From assembly GCA_046046915.1 (NCBI GenBank), contig JBJOIT010000036.1, positions 1 to 27,911 on the forward strand: a stretch of DNA of 27,911 nt. Direction: 5' to 3'. Below the pieces are notes generated by a model. It did no database searches. It was not told where the DNA came from and saw nothing but the letters and a program-made list of their open reading frames with translations. The position numbers and the translations under genes are program-made. Within the stretch, counting starts at the first letter, position 1. Every line of letters begins with the position of its first letter. Below are positions 8,960 to 16,922 of this stretch, in pieces. This stretch comes from JBEEJZ01 sp046046915. Its GTDB lineage: Bacteria; Pseudomonadota; Gammaproteobacteria; Burkholderiales; Burkholderiaceae_C.

Positions 8960-9096
8960 AAAACAAAAGGCACCGGGATTGCCGATGCCTTTTGAAAAAA
9001 CGTCTGTGTTGAACGTTACTTATGGTGTTTGAGTTTTATCTGTCTCCAGGGCCCTCTCCAGCTTGTCGGACTTGAGGCCCGTCGGTGAGTGCGCAG
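8960..9096 (-). ncRNA. Possible small RNA or long 3' UTR upstream of the terminator
   Basis: Between the GMC gene and the terminator, the minus strand carries TATAGT (9102 to 9097), a good -10 box with no convincing -35. It is followed by about 135 bases ending in the terminator at 8965-8993. The segment includes a GC-rich section (GGGCCTC near 9080 and GAGAGGGCCC near 9055) that could fold as an imperfect stem, then an A/T-rich stretch. A 25-codon open frame ends in TAA near 9018 but has no start codon. It could equally be the 3' UTR of the GMC transcript. Boundaries are approximate. Confidence 0.25.
8965..8993 (-). terminator. Rho-independent terminator, minus strand
   Basis: An 8-base-pair stem, AAAAGGCA paired with TGCCTTTT, encloses a 13-base loop. 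Read on the minus strand it is followed by TTTTGTTTTT, a typical U-rich tail. It lies 139 bases beyond the stop of the GMC oxidoreductase gene and would end either that transcript or the small RNA candidate just upstream of it. It sits before the TSUP gene, which therefore probably has its own promoter. Confidence 0.65.
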
Positions 9097-9131
9097 ACTA
9101 TAACCACTTGTAACGTCTAGAACTCTAGGGA

Positions 9132-10868
9132 TTAACCCTGCCTTTGCGATGCGTCAACACTGATCCAGTAGGCCGCCTTTTCAGCAATCATCAGCGTGGG
9201 TGAGTTGGTGTTGCCGCTGGTGATGGTGGGCATGACGCCAGCATCCACCACACGCAGACCGGCTACGCCGCGGACCTTCAGGCGTGCGTCCACCACCGCC
9301 ATGGGGTCGTCTGATCGACCCATTTTGGTCGTGCCCACCGGGTGAAAGATGGTCGTGCCTATGTCGCCAGCCAGCCGCGCCAGCTCCTCATCCGTCTCAA
9401 ATTGGGCACCCGGTTTGAATTCTTCGGGCTGATAGCGTGCCAGTGCCGGTTGGGCCACGATCCGGCGTGTGACGCGCAAGGCGTCTGCTGCCACCTGACG
9501 GTCGGCTTCGGTGCTCAGGTAGTTGGGCGAGATCAGCGGAGCATCCTCAAAGCGCGGGCTCTGAACACTGACCGTGCCCCGGCTGGTGGGGTTGAGGTTG
9601 GCCACGCTGGCGGTGAAGGCATTGAAGTTGTGCAGCGGCTCGCCAAAGGCGTCCAGGCTAAGGGGCTGAACGTGGTACTGGATGTTCGGGTAAGGCTGAT
9701 TGGGGTCGCTACGGGTAAAGGCGCCGAGCTGGCTGGGCGCCATGCTCATGGGCCCGCTGCGCTTGAAGGCAAATTCGAGACCAATCTTGGCTTTGCCCCA
9801 CAGGCTTTTGGACAGGGTGTTCAGTGTCTGCACCCCATGTACCTTGTAGACGGACCTGATCTGCAGATGGTCGGACAGATTGGCGCCCACTCCCGGTAGG
9901 TCGTGAGCCACCTCAATGCCTTGGCGCTGCAGCAAATCACCCGGGCCAATGCCGGACAACTGCAACAAGTGCGGTGTGCCGATGCTGCCGGCACACAAAA
10001 TCACCTCGTGGCGTGCCTGTGCCGTGATGAGTTCCTTGCCGTTCCAGACCTGGACGCCGGTGCAACGCAGTGCGGTACCGGCCTGCTCATCGGCCGTTGA
10101 ACCTGTGCTTTTGTCGATCACCAGTCGAGCAACTTGCGCAGAGGTCCACAGTTCGAAATTGGGCCGACCAAAGCAGGTGGGGCGCACAAACGCCTGGGCG
10201 GTGTTCCAGCGCCAGCCGTTTTTCTGGTTGACCTCGAAGTAGCCTACGCCCTCGTTATTACCCGTGTTGAAGTCGTCTGTGGCGGCAATGCCAGCCTGCT
10301 GCGCCGCCTGAGAGAAAGCCTCCAGTACATCCCAGCGCAGCCGTTGCTTTTCGATGCGCCACTCGCCGCCAGCGCCCCGGTGCCGCAGGACCTTGCGGTA
10401 GGGGTCCGCATCGCCTTCAAGCAGTTCGGGCACTGTGCCGCGCGCGCCGTGCATGGCGGTAGCGCCCTTGTAGTGGTCCTCGTGCATCTTGAACCAGGGC
10501 AGGCTGTTTTGCCAGTTCCAGCTGTCGTCGCCGGTGAGTTGAGCCCATTGGTCGTAGTCACGGGCTTGGCCCCGCATGTAGATCATGCCGTTGATGCTGG
10601 AGCTGCCGCCCAGCACCTTGCCACGGGGGTAGCGCAAGGCCCGACCATTGAGGCCCTCGCTTGGAGCGGTGTTGAATAGCCAGTCCGTGCGCGGGTTGCC
10701 GATGCAGTGCAAATAACCCATCGGGATGTGGATCCAGTGGTAGTCGTCGCGCCGGCCGGCTTCAATCAGCAACACCCGGTGGGTGGCGTTGGCGCTCAGG
10801 CGGTTGGCCAGCAGGCAGCCAGCGGTGCCGGCACCGATGATGATGAAGTCGAACTGAAGGTCGTTCAT
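9132..10868 (-). CDS. GMC-family FAD-dependent oxidoreductase (choline dehydrogenase-like)
   Basis: This 578-residue flavoprotein belongs to the glucose-methanol-choline family, which oxidises alcohols. The N-terminal dinucleotide fold has GAGTAG at residues 12-17, and the two family signatures are present: PRGKVLGGSSSINGMIYMRG near residue 85 and GSIGTPHLLQLSGIGP near residue 285. The catalytic pair is visible as His509 in HPVGTTKMG and Asn553 in TSGNTNSP, with the 44-residue spacing found in choline oxidase. The substrate is unknown; no betaine gene or cytochrome partner is adjacent. It is transcribed divergently from the MCE operon, with 113 bases between the starts. Confidence 0.93.
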   Translation of the reverse strand: MNDLQFDFIIIGAGTAGCLLANRLSANATHRVLLIEAGRRDDYHWIHIPMGYLHCIGNPRTDWLFNTAPSEGLNGRALRYPRGKVLGGSSSINGMIYMRGQARDYDQWAQLTGDDSWNWQNSLPWFKMHEDHYKGATAMHGARGTVPELLEGDADPYRKVLRHRGAGGEWRIEKQRLRWDVLEAFSQAAQQAGIAATDDFNTGNNEGVGYFEVNQKNGWRWNTAQAFVRPTCFGRPNFELWTSAQVARLVIDKSTGSTADEQAGTALRCTGVQVWNGKELITAQARHEVILCAGSIGTPHLLQLSGIGPGDLLQRQGIEVAHDLPGVGANLSDHLQIRSVYKVHGVQTLNTLSKSLWGKAKIGLEFAFKRSGPMSMAPSQLGAFTRSDPNQPYPNIQYHVQPLSLDAFGEPLHNFNAFTASVANLNPTSRGTVSVQSPRFEDAPLISPNYLSTEADRQVAADALRVTRRIVAQPALARYQPEEFKPGAQFETDEELARLAGDIGTTIFHPVGTTKMGRSDDPMAVVDARLKVRGVAGLRVVDAGVMPTITSGNTNSPTLMIAEKAAYWISVDASQRQG

Positions 10869-10981
10869 GAAAAAGCCATGGAAGAAGTGCAGGGCGTCAA
10901 CGCCGAAGCTGTGAAATGTAGCGTGCTGGCCGGCCTATGGCCTGAAAGGCGTACAGCGGCTCGGGTTACGATGCCAGAGCT

Positions 10982-12136
10982 ATGCCACACCAGATGCACG
11001 CACCACCCGATCCAGGCGGCACGCCGCGCCTGAAAGCGTCTGCTGACGCGGCGGTAGGGCATATGGTGCTGCTTGGCCAATGGACGGCACATCGGCTGGC
11101 GCAGCCTGGCGTTTTTGGCCGAATCCAGCGGGCTTTGCAGGGTGCTGGCTCCCCGTCCTCGCTCAGTTGGGATCTGCGTGAACTGCAGCGACTGGATCAC
11201 ACGGGCGCCCAAATGCTGTGGAATGCCTGGGGCCGGCAATGGCCCACCAGGCTGGAGGCTTTGCCCGCTCAAAAGGCCATGCTGGAGCGAGTGGCCCGCT
11301 ATTCGGTGCCGCTTCCGACCGTCCCGACGCGGACGCTGTGGACACGGTTTTTAACGCTGGGCGAAAACCTGCTGCGTGTGGCCGACCACTTGCGTGACCT
11401 GACGCGTCTGGTGGGTGAACTGGCCATCGACACCGTGCGACTGCTAGGCGCGCCGCGCAGCGGCCCATGGCGTGACGTTGCCGGGCACATCTACCGCATC
11501 GGTGCCACCGCTTTGCCCGTGACGGCCCTGGTGGGCTTCATGATCGGCGTGGTGCTGGCTTATCTCATGGCGCAGCAATTTGTGCGTTTTGGTGCAGACG
11601 GCCTCATTGTGGATGTGCTGGGGCTGGCGGTCATTCGCGAATTGGGCCCCATGCTGGCGGCGATTTTGGTGGCCGGGCGTACCGGCTCGGCCATCACCGC
11701 CCAGATTGGCGTGATGCGTGTGACCGAAGAACTGGATGCCATGCGGGTCATGGGCATCGCTCCGGTTTACCGGTTGGTGATGCCACGGGCCATCGCCCTG
11801 GCGGTGGTGCAACCCTTGATTGGGGTGTGGACGACGGCTGCTGCTCTGCTGGGTGGCATGCTGGCTGCCGACTGGATTTTGGGCATTACCCCTCTGCAGG
11901 TGCTGACCTCGTTGCCCTTGGTGGTGAAGGTCAGCAATCTTTACTTTGCCTTGGGCAAGTCGATGGTCTTCGGAGCCCTGATCGCGGTGGTGGGTTGTCA
12001 CTTCGGCCTGCGAGTGAAACCCGATACCGAGAGCCTGGGCCAGGGCACCACGGCGTCGGTCGTGGCGGCCATCACCGCCGTGTTGCTGGCCAACGCGCTG
12101 TTTGCCGTGCTGTTCAAACAGGTGGGCATGTGGTGA
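10982..12136 (+). CDS. mlaE: MlaE-family lipid ABC transporter permease with N-terminal STAS-like domain
   Basis: This is the permease subunit of an MCE phospholipid transport system in the inner membrane. The 384-residue protein is longer than stand-alone MlaE (about 260). Residues 1 to about 110 look like a STAS (MlaB-type) domain, with SLSWDLRELQRLDHTGAQMLW resembling the STAS core strand-loop-helix. Residues 165-384 form the permease domain with several membrane segments and the conserved cytoplasmic stretch ELGPMLAAILVAGRTGSAI followed by TEELDAMRVMGI. No strong ribosome binding site precedes the ATG at 10982, and an ATG at 10994 is an alternative. The stop overlaps the ATPase start (GTGA). 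The symbol denotes the family; the operon differs from the canonical mlaFEDCB. Confidence 0.92.
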   Translation: MPHQMHAPPDPGGTPRLKASADAAVGHMVLLGQWTAHRLAQPGVFGRIQRALQGAGSPSSLSWDLRELQRLDHTGAQMLWNAWGRQWPTRLEALPAQKAMLERVARYSVPLPTVPTRTLWTRFLTLGENLLRVADHLRDLTRLVGELAIDTVRLLGAPRSGPWRDVAGHIYRIGATALPVTALVGFMIGVVLAYLMAQQFVRFGADGLIVDVLGLAVIRELGPMLAAILVAGRTGSAITAQIGVMRVTEELDAMRVMGIAPVYRLVMPRAIALAVVQPLIGVWTTAAALLGGMLAADWILGITPLQVLTSLPLVVKVSNLYFALGKSMVFGALIAVVGCHFGLRVKPDTESLGQGTTASVVAAITAVLLANALFAVLFKQVGMW

Positions 12137-12918
12137 AGCCCGTGGTCGATATTCAGGGCTTGTGGACAGTGTTCCGGTCTGCCGGGCGGGAGTTTGTGAT
12201 CCATCAGGATCTGGACTTGCAGATACGCCAGGGCCAGTTGCTGTCACTGGTGGGTGGCTCGGGCAGTGGCAAGACCACTATCCTGCGGCAAATTTTGGGC
12301 CTGGAAACACCGTCTCGGGGCCGTGTGGAAGTGCTGGGCAAGCCCGCAGACCGTCTGGGTGATGCAGGCGCCGCCAGCAGGGTGGGCATGCTGTTTCAGC
12401 ACGGGGCCTTGTTCACCGCCTTCAATGTGCTGGACAACATTGCCTTTCCTTTGCGTGAGCTCAAGGCGTTTCCTGAAGACCTGATTCACGACGTGGCCAT
12501 GGTCAAGCTGCAGATGGTGGGGCTGGATCCATCCCATGCCTACAAAATGCCTGCCGATCTGTCGGGCGGCATGGTCAAGCGTGTGGCACTGGCCAGGGCC
12601 TTGGTGCTAGATCCTCCCTTGCTTTTGCTGGATGAGCCGACGGCTGGGCTTGATCCCGACAGTGCAGACGCTTTTTGTGACCTGCTGCGCTCATTGCACT
12701 CCGAGCTGGGGCTGACGGTGGTGATGGTCACGCACGACCTGGACACGCTGTACGAACTCAGCACCCATGTGGCCGTACTGGCTGACAAGCGGGTGATCGT
12801 GACCGGAACGCCGGCTCAGGTCGTGCAGGTCCAGCACCCTTTTGTGCAAGCGTTCTTTATGGGCGAACGCGGTCGTCGTGCCATGGCGCTGCTGCGTGAC
12901 GACGGCCAGGCGTTATAA
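12133..12918 (+). CDS. mlaF: MlaF-type ABC transporter ATP-binding protein
   Basis: This is the ATPase of the MCE lipid transporter. The frame is open far upstream, but that part runs through mlaE in another frame. The GTG at 12133 is chosen because it overlaps the mlaE stop by 4 bases and gives a 261-residue protein of normal size. A GTG three bases earlier is an alternative. Motifs in order: Walker A GGSGSGKTT at residues 41-49, Q-loop in GMLFQHGALF, signature LSGGMVKRVALARAL (the Met-Val-Lys form typical of MlaF), Walker B LLLLDEPTAGLDP, and the H-loop in MVTHDLDT. mlaD follows after 10 bases. Confidence 0.94.
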   Translation: MKPVVDIQGLWTVFRSAGREFVIHQDLDLQIRQGQLLSLVGGSGSGKTTILRQILGLETPSRGRVEVLGKPADRLGDAGAASRVGMLFQHGALFTAFNVLDNIAFPLRELKAFPEDLIHDVAMVKLQMVGLDPSHAYKMPADLSGGMVKRVALARALVLDPPLLLLDEPTAGLDPDSADAFCDLLRSLHSELGLTVVMVTHDLDTLYELSTHVAVLADKRVIVTGTPAQVVQVQHPFVQAFFMGERGRRAMALLRDDGQAL

Positions 12919-12928
12919 ACACTATTCC

Positions 12929-13927
12929 ATGGAAAACAAATCTCACGCCTTTGCTGCTGGCGCCTTTGTGCTGGTGGTCGGTGCTTTGCTGATCGCCATG
13001 GCGGCCTGGCTGATGCCCGACGCCATCGAGCAGCGCGTGTACGAGCTCACCACCCGTGAAGCCGTGAACGGCCTGCGTCCGCAAGCCATGGTGAGATTTC
13101 GGGGAGTGGCCGTGGGCCGCGTCAGCGAGATAGGCTTTGATCCTGCAATGCCCGGCAACGTGCTGATACGCCTGTCTGTGGACCAGCAGGCGCCGATCAC
13201 CACCTCAACCTATGCCACCCTGGCCATGCAAGGCGTCACAGGTGCCGCCTTTGTGCAGTTGGACGACGGTGGAGGCGGCGGGCAAGCCCTGGCGACGAGC
13301 AAAAAGGCGCCTGCGCGGATACCCTTGCGGCCGAGCCTGATATCGCGTCTGGGCGAGCAGGGAGGTGACATCCTGAACCAATTGGCCGAATCCAGCCGGC
13401 GCATCAACCTGATGCTGGCACCCCAGAACCAGCAGGTCATGCTCAATGCGGTGCAGAACATCGGCCAGGCGGCCGCTGGCGTGCAGCAGCTGACCGCGAC
13501 GGTCGACAGTCTGGTGCGTCGTCAGCTGGACCCCGCCCAGGTGGACGTGGCCAAGCTGTCGCGCGAGGCGACGGTCACTCTCCAAACCTTGCAACAGGCG
13601 GCCCGAAATGCGGGTGACAGCGTAGAAGACATGCGCAAGACTGCCCAGGGCCTGACCCGACTGGCTGACCAGCTCAGCGCCCCAGGTGGCACGCTGGATC
13701 GCTTGGGCGATAGTGTCAGCACCCTCAATGCCGTGGGCCAGACCGTGAATGCGGGCACGCTGCCGCGCTTGCATCGTGCCTCTGACGAGGCCAGCCGGAC
13801 GGCTCGCCAAGTGGGCCGGCTTGCCGATACGCTCAAGGAGCAGCCGCAGGTGCTGCTTTTCGGCACCGTGCCCGCGGCGCCCGGGCCCGGTGAGCCAGGG
13901 TTTGCGGCCCCGCCCCGCAGGCCTTAA
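12929..13927 (+). CDS. mlaD: MlaD-type MCE-domain substrate-binding protein
   Basis: MCE proteins form hexameric rings that carry lipids across the periplasm. The 332-residue protein starts with a membrane anchor (about residues 8-27), then one MCE domain (about 38-118) with the familiar GLRPQAMVRFRGVAVGRVSEIGF, and a long helical C-terminal region (about 140-310) rich in Gln, Ala and Leu that could form a tube or coiled coil. The tail is proline-rich. The frame opens at 12842 inside mlaF; the ATG at 12929 is preferred as it starts just before the anchor. The stop overlaps the next ATG by one base (TAATG). Confidence 0.93.
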   Translation: MENKSHAFAAGAFVLVVGALLIAMAAWLMPDAIEQRVYELTTREAVNGLRPQAMVRFRGVAVGRVSEIGFDPAMPGNVLIRLSVDQQAPITTSTYATLAMQGVTGAAFVQLDDGGGGGQALATSKKAPARIPLRPSLISRLGEQGGDILNQLAESSRRINLMLAPQNQQVMLNAVQNIGQAAAGVQQLTATVDSLVRRQLDPAQVDVAKLSREATVTLQTLQQAARNAGDSVEDMRKTAQGLTRLADQLSAPGGTLDRLGDSVSTLNAVGQTVNAGTLPRLHRASDEASRTARQVGRLADTLKEQPQVLLFGTVPAAPGPGEPGFAAPPRRP

Positions 13928-14595
13928 TGTCTTTTGCACCTTTGACTTCACTCGACAGACTTACCATGGTTCTACTTGATCGTTCTTGTCGCCTGCGGCT
14001 GATGCTGGTTTGCATCGTGCTGAGTTTGGCTGGATGCGCCTCGAGGGACAACGCGGCAAAAGTGGTCTCTTACGATTTCGGTCCGGGGGCCTTGCAGGCG
14101 CCAGCGGCAAGCCTGCCTTTGGCCTCCGCCCTGGTGCTGGCGGACCTGGAGGCACCCGCCGCGCTGGACAGCACCGCTGTGCTGTACCGGCTGGCCTACG
14201 CCGATGCCCAGCAGCCACGTGCCTATGCCCAAGCGCGCTGGAGCATGGTGCCGGCCCAGCTACTGCGCCAGCGCCTGCGCGCCTACTTTGGCCAGTCACA
14301 CCTCGTTTTGAGCCCGGGTGAGAGAGTAGCTGGTGCCCAGCCGATGGTGTTGCGCCTGGAGCTAGAGGAGTTTTGCCAGGTATTTGAGCGACCTGATGCC
14401 AGCGTTGGACTGGTGCGACTGCGGGCAACAGCGTTGCAGAACACGCCCCAGGGCGAACGCCTGCTGGGACAACGCAGCGTGGTGGCAAGCCGGCCCGCAC
14501 CGACGGCAGATGCCAGCGGCGGCGTGCGCGCACTGACAGCTGCCACCGATGGGGCCCTGCTGGACATTGAGCAGTGGCTGAAGACCCTGCGCTGA
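13927..14595 (+). CDS. ABC-type transport auxiliary lipoprotein (PqiC-like)
   Basis: This protein resembles the ABC_trans_aux / PqiC family, outer-membrane lipoproteins that accompany MCE transporters. It has a lipoprotein signal ending in the lipobox LAGC, with Cys37 counted from the ATG at 13927. A start at 13966 would put the cysteine at position 24, a more usual signal length. The 13927 start overlaps the mlaD stop (TAATG) and has AGG 5 bases upstream, so both remain open. The body contains SALVLADLEAPAALDSTAVLYRLAY and WSMVPAQLLRQRLRAYF, both typical of the family. It is the last gene of the operon and would link the MCE tunnel to the outer membrane by analogy with PqiC. Confidence 0.85.
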   Translation: MSFAPLTSLDRLTMVLLDRSCRLRLMLVCIVLSLAGCASRDNAAKVVSYDFGPGALQAPAASLPLASALVLADLEAPAALDSTAVLYRLAYADAQQPRAYAQARWSMVPAQLLRQRLRAYFGQSHLVLSPGERVAGAQPMVLRLELEEFCQVFERPDASVGLVRLRATALQNTPQGERLLGQRSVVASRPAPTADASGGVRALTAATDGALLDIEQWLKTLR

Positions 14596-14606
14596 TAGGT
14601 GCTTGA

Positions 14607-14637
14607 GAAGCGGCTCAGGGCGCGAGCCAGGAGCTTC
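14607..14637. terminator. Hairpin between convergent genes, possible bidirectional terminator
   Basis: GAAGCGGCTC (14607-14616) pairs with GAGCC (14624-14628) and GCTTC (14633-14637), giving ten base pairs with a 4-base bulge and a 7-base loop. It fills the 40-base gap between the lipoprotein gene and the convergent marC-like gene and runs into the latter's stop codon. There is no U-run on either strand, so it is a weak terminator candidate. Confidence 0.3.
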
Positions 14638-15271
14638 AGGGGTGGCCCAGCGCCGGGAACAACTTGATCAGTCCGTCAGCCATCACCTCAACAGCCAGGG
14701 CTGCGAGGATCAGGCCCATCAGGCGGGTCATCACATTGATGCCTGTTTTGCCCAGGACCCTTGCAATGGGCTGGGCCAGTGAAAAGCACACAGCGGTGGC
14801 ACCGGCTATGACCACGCCAAAGCCCACCAGCATGAGCATCTGCCACAGACTCTTGGCTTTGTCGGCATAAATCACCACCGTGGACATGGTGGCCGGACCA
14901 GTTAGCAGCGGAATGGTGAGCGGCACCACGGCAATGCTGGCGCGTGCTGCAGATTTGGCGGCAGCGTCTTGCATTTCCTCTGCATTTGATTTGGCCTCGG
15001 CCGGCTGGGCGTTGAGCATGTTCAGCGCTGATGTCAGCAGCAGCATTCCGCCACCGACCTGAAAACTGGCCAACGAAATGCCGAAAAAATCCAAGATCTG
15101 CAAGCCCAGCAGGGCGCTGACCGCAATCACCACAAAACAGCTGAAGCTGGAGATCAGGATGGTGCGCTGGCGCTGCTCGCGCGAGAAGCCCTGTGTGTAG
15201 TGAATGAAAAAAGGCACGATGGCCAGGGGGTTGACGATGGCCAGCAGGGTGACCAGGGGTTTGAAGTCCAA
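14636..15271 (-). CDS. MarC-family (UPF0056) integral membrane protein
   Basis: This 211-residue protein has about six membrane segments and the MarC pattern, with LLAIVNPLAIVPFFIHYTQG at the N-terminus and VVPLTIPLLTGPATMSTVVIYA in the middle. Despite the name, family members have no proven role in antibiotic resistance, and the function is unknown. The start appears to be TTG at 15271: no ATG or GTG fits, and AAGGAG lies about 6 bases upstream, an excellent ribosome binding site. It lies 30 bases after the SDR gene on the same strand and is probably cotranscribed with it. Confidence 0.9.
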   Translation of the reverse strand: MDFKPLVTLLAIVNPLAIVPFFIHYTQGFSREQRQRTILISSFSCFVVIAVSALLGLQILDFFGISLASFQVGGGMLLLTSALNMLNAQPAEAKSNAEEMQDAAAKSAARASIAVVPLTIPLLTGPATMSTVVIYADKAKSLWQMLMLVGFGVVIAGATAVCFSLAQPIARVLGKTGINVMTRLMGLILAALAVEVMADGLIKLFPALGHP

Positions 15272-15301
15272 AAACTGCTCCTTGAATATTTGCTGAGGTG
15301 C

Positions 15302-16048
15302 TTAACGGCCGCCGGTCACGTCCAGAACGCTGCCCGTGGTGTAGCTGGCCTCATCGGACATCAGCCACAAAATGGCTTGCGCCACCTCTTGTGCGCTGCC
15401 CGGGCGTTGCATAGGTACCTGCGGTGCCATCTGACGTGCGCGGTCTGGCTGTCCGCCGCTGGCGTGGATGTCGGTTTCGATGATGCCGGGGCGCACGGCA
15501 TTGACCCGGATGCCTTCTTGCGCCACCTCCTTCGCCAGACCCACGGTCAGGCTGTCGATGGCCCCTTTGGATGCGGCGTAATCCACGTATTGACCGGCGC
15601 TGCCCAGACGCGCTGCGGCGCTGGAAACGTTGATGATGCTGCCGCCCGGCCCGCCGTGCAGTGTGCTCAGGCGCCGAACCGCCTCGCGGGCACAGACAAA
15701 GGCGCCCAGCACATTGGTGTCGAACATGCGCTTGAGTCGGGCCAGGTCCATCGCATCGACCCGGCACGCTACGTCCACCACGCCTGCGTTGTTGACCAGA
15801 ACGTTCAGCCCTCCTAGCTTGGCATCGACCCGGTCGAACATGCTCATCACCTGTGACTCCACTGCGACATCGGCTTGTACCGCGATGGCCGTGCCGCCGG
15901 TAGCGCGAATCTGACGGACCACTTCGTCGGCTGCCAGGGAGTTGTGGGCGTAATTGACGGCGACGGCATAGCCTTTTTGCGCCGCCAGCAGTGCTGTGGC
16001 GGCGCCGATGCCGCGGGAGGCGCCAGTGATCAGGACGACAGGGTTCAT
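15302..16048 (-). CDS. SDR-family NAD(P)-dependent oxidoreductase
   Basis: This is a classical short-chain dehydrogenase/reductase of 248 residues. The cofactor motif TGASRGIG is at residues 8-15, NNAG at about 87-90, the catalytic serine in NVSSAAARLG (Ser143), and YAASK at 157-161 supplies the catalytic Tyr and Lys. The C-terminus EASYTTGSVLDVTGGR is also typical. The frame extends upstream to 16123, but the ATG at 16048 gives the normal length. The substrate is unknown; many such proteins are annotated as sugar or FabG-like reductases. It is the first gene of a pair with the MarC-family gene, and divergent from the dienelactone hydrolase (149-base spacer, in which I see no clear promoter). 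Confidence 0.93.
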   Translation of the reverse strand: MNPVVLITGASRGIGAATALLAAQKGYAVAVNYAHNSLAADEVVRQIRATGGTAIAVQADVAVESQVMSMFDRVDAKLGGLNVLVNNAGVVDVACRVDAMDLARLKRMFDTNVLGAFVCAREAVRRLSTLHGGPGGSIINVSSAAARLGSAGQYVDYAASKGAIDSLTVGLAKEVAQEGIRVNAVRPGIIETDIHASGGQPDRARQMAPQVPMQRPGSAQEVAQAILWLMSDEASYTTGSVLDVTGGR

Positions 16049-16197
16049 ATCATGCGACAAGGTATCGGGTGGTGCCGTAAGCCGCACGATACACCAGCCC
16101 CTCCATGAGTTTGCCCTGAGCATTGCGTTGGCGCAGGGGAAGCGCAGGGCTGGCTTGTTACGATGCGCCGACTTTCACACACGACACGGGAATGGCC

Positions 16198-16881
16198 ATG
16201 GGAACCACGATTGAATTGGCAGCAGAGGACGGTTTTGTATTTCCGGCTTACATGGCGCCGCCTGTGGGCCAGGCCAAAGGGGCGATCGTGGTGCTACAAG
16301 AGATATTCGGGGTCAACAGCCACATCCGTGCGGTCACTGACGGGTTTGCCGAGCAGGGCTACCTTGCGGTGGCACCATCCACTTTTCATCGAGTGAAGGC
16401 GGGTGTGGAGTTGGGTTACGCGCCCGCGGACGTGAGCGCCGGGGCTGCCCTCAAGGCTGCGGTCGAGGCCTTGCCAGAGTCGGGTGTCTTGCAGGACATC
16501 GATGCCACCATTCGGCATGTTGCGCAAGCGGGTAAGGTGGGGCTGGTGGGCTTTTGTTGGGGTGGCTTGTTGACCTGGCGCGCAGCCTGTGAGCTGGCTA
16601 ACCTCAGTGCCGCAGTTTGTTATTACGGTGGCGGCATGACGGTGTCACCAGAATCGGGTCGCCATCCGCGTTGTCCCGTGCTTGCCCATTTTGGCAAGCG
16701 CGACCATGCGATTCCCATCGAGGGGGTGCATGCGTTTCAGCTGGCCCAGCCCGGCGTGAGCGTGCAGACCTACGACGCCGGGCACGGCTTCAATTGTGAT
16801 CAGCGGGCGGCGTTTGATGCCGCCGCAGCGGCTTTGGCGCGGGAGCGCAGCTTGGCATTTTTTGCCACGCATTTGTCTTGA
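16198..16881 (+). CDS. Dienelactone hydrolase family protein
   Basis: This is a 227-residue cytoplasmic alpha/beta hydrolase of the dienelactone hydrolase family. The catalytic triad is visible: Cys120 in GFCWGG, Asp169 in GKRDHAIP, and His196 in AGHGF, together with the family's Glu35 in VVLQEIFGVN. True dienelactone hydrolases act in chlorocatechol breakdown, but no such genes are nearby, so the substrate is unknown. The start could be the ATG at 16192 or 16198; the latter is preferred because CGGGAA then lies at a usable distance. It ends 41 bases from the stop of the convergent CorA-type gene. Confidence 0.92.
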   Translation: MGTTIELAAEDGFVFPAYMAPPVGQAKGAIVVLQEIFGVNSHIRAVTDGFAEQGYLAVAPSTFHRVKAGVELGYAPADVSAGAALKAAVEALPESGVLQDIDATIRHVAQAGKVGLVGFCWGGLLTWRAACELANLSAAVCYYGGGMTVSPESGRHPRCPVLAHFGKRDHAIPIEGVHAFQLAQPGVSVQTYDAGHGFNCDQRAAFDAAAAALARERSLAFFATHLS

Positions 16882-16922
16882 GTTCAGGGGGTGAGCCTGG
16901 CGCTGGCCAAGCCGAAAGCGGC

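Noticed and set aside
11827..12132. Upstream extension of the MlaF frame by about 100 codons
   Set aside because: It overlaps the membrane-spanning coding part of mlaE in another frame; the GTG at 12133 gives the normal ATPase length and a 4-base overlap.
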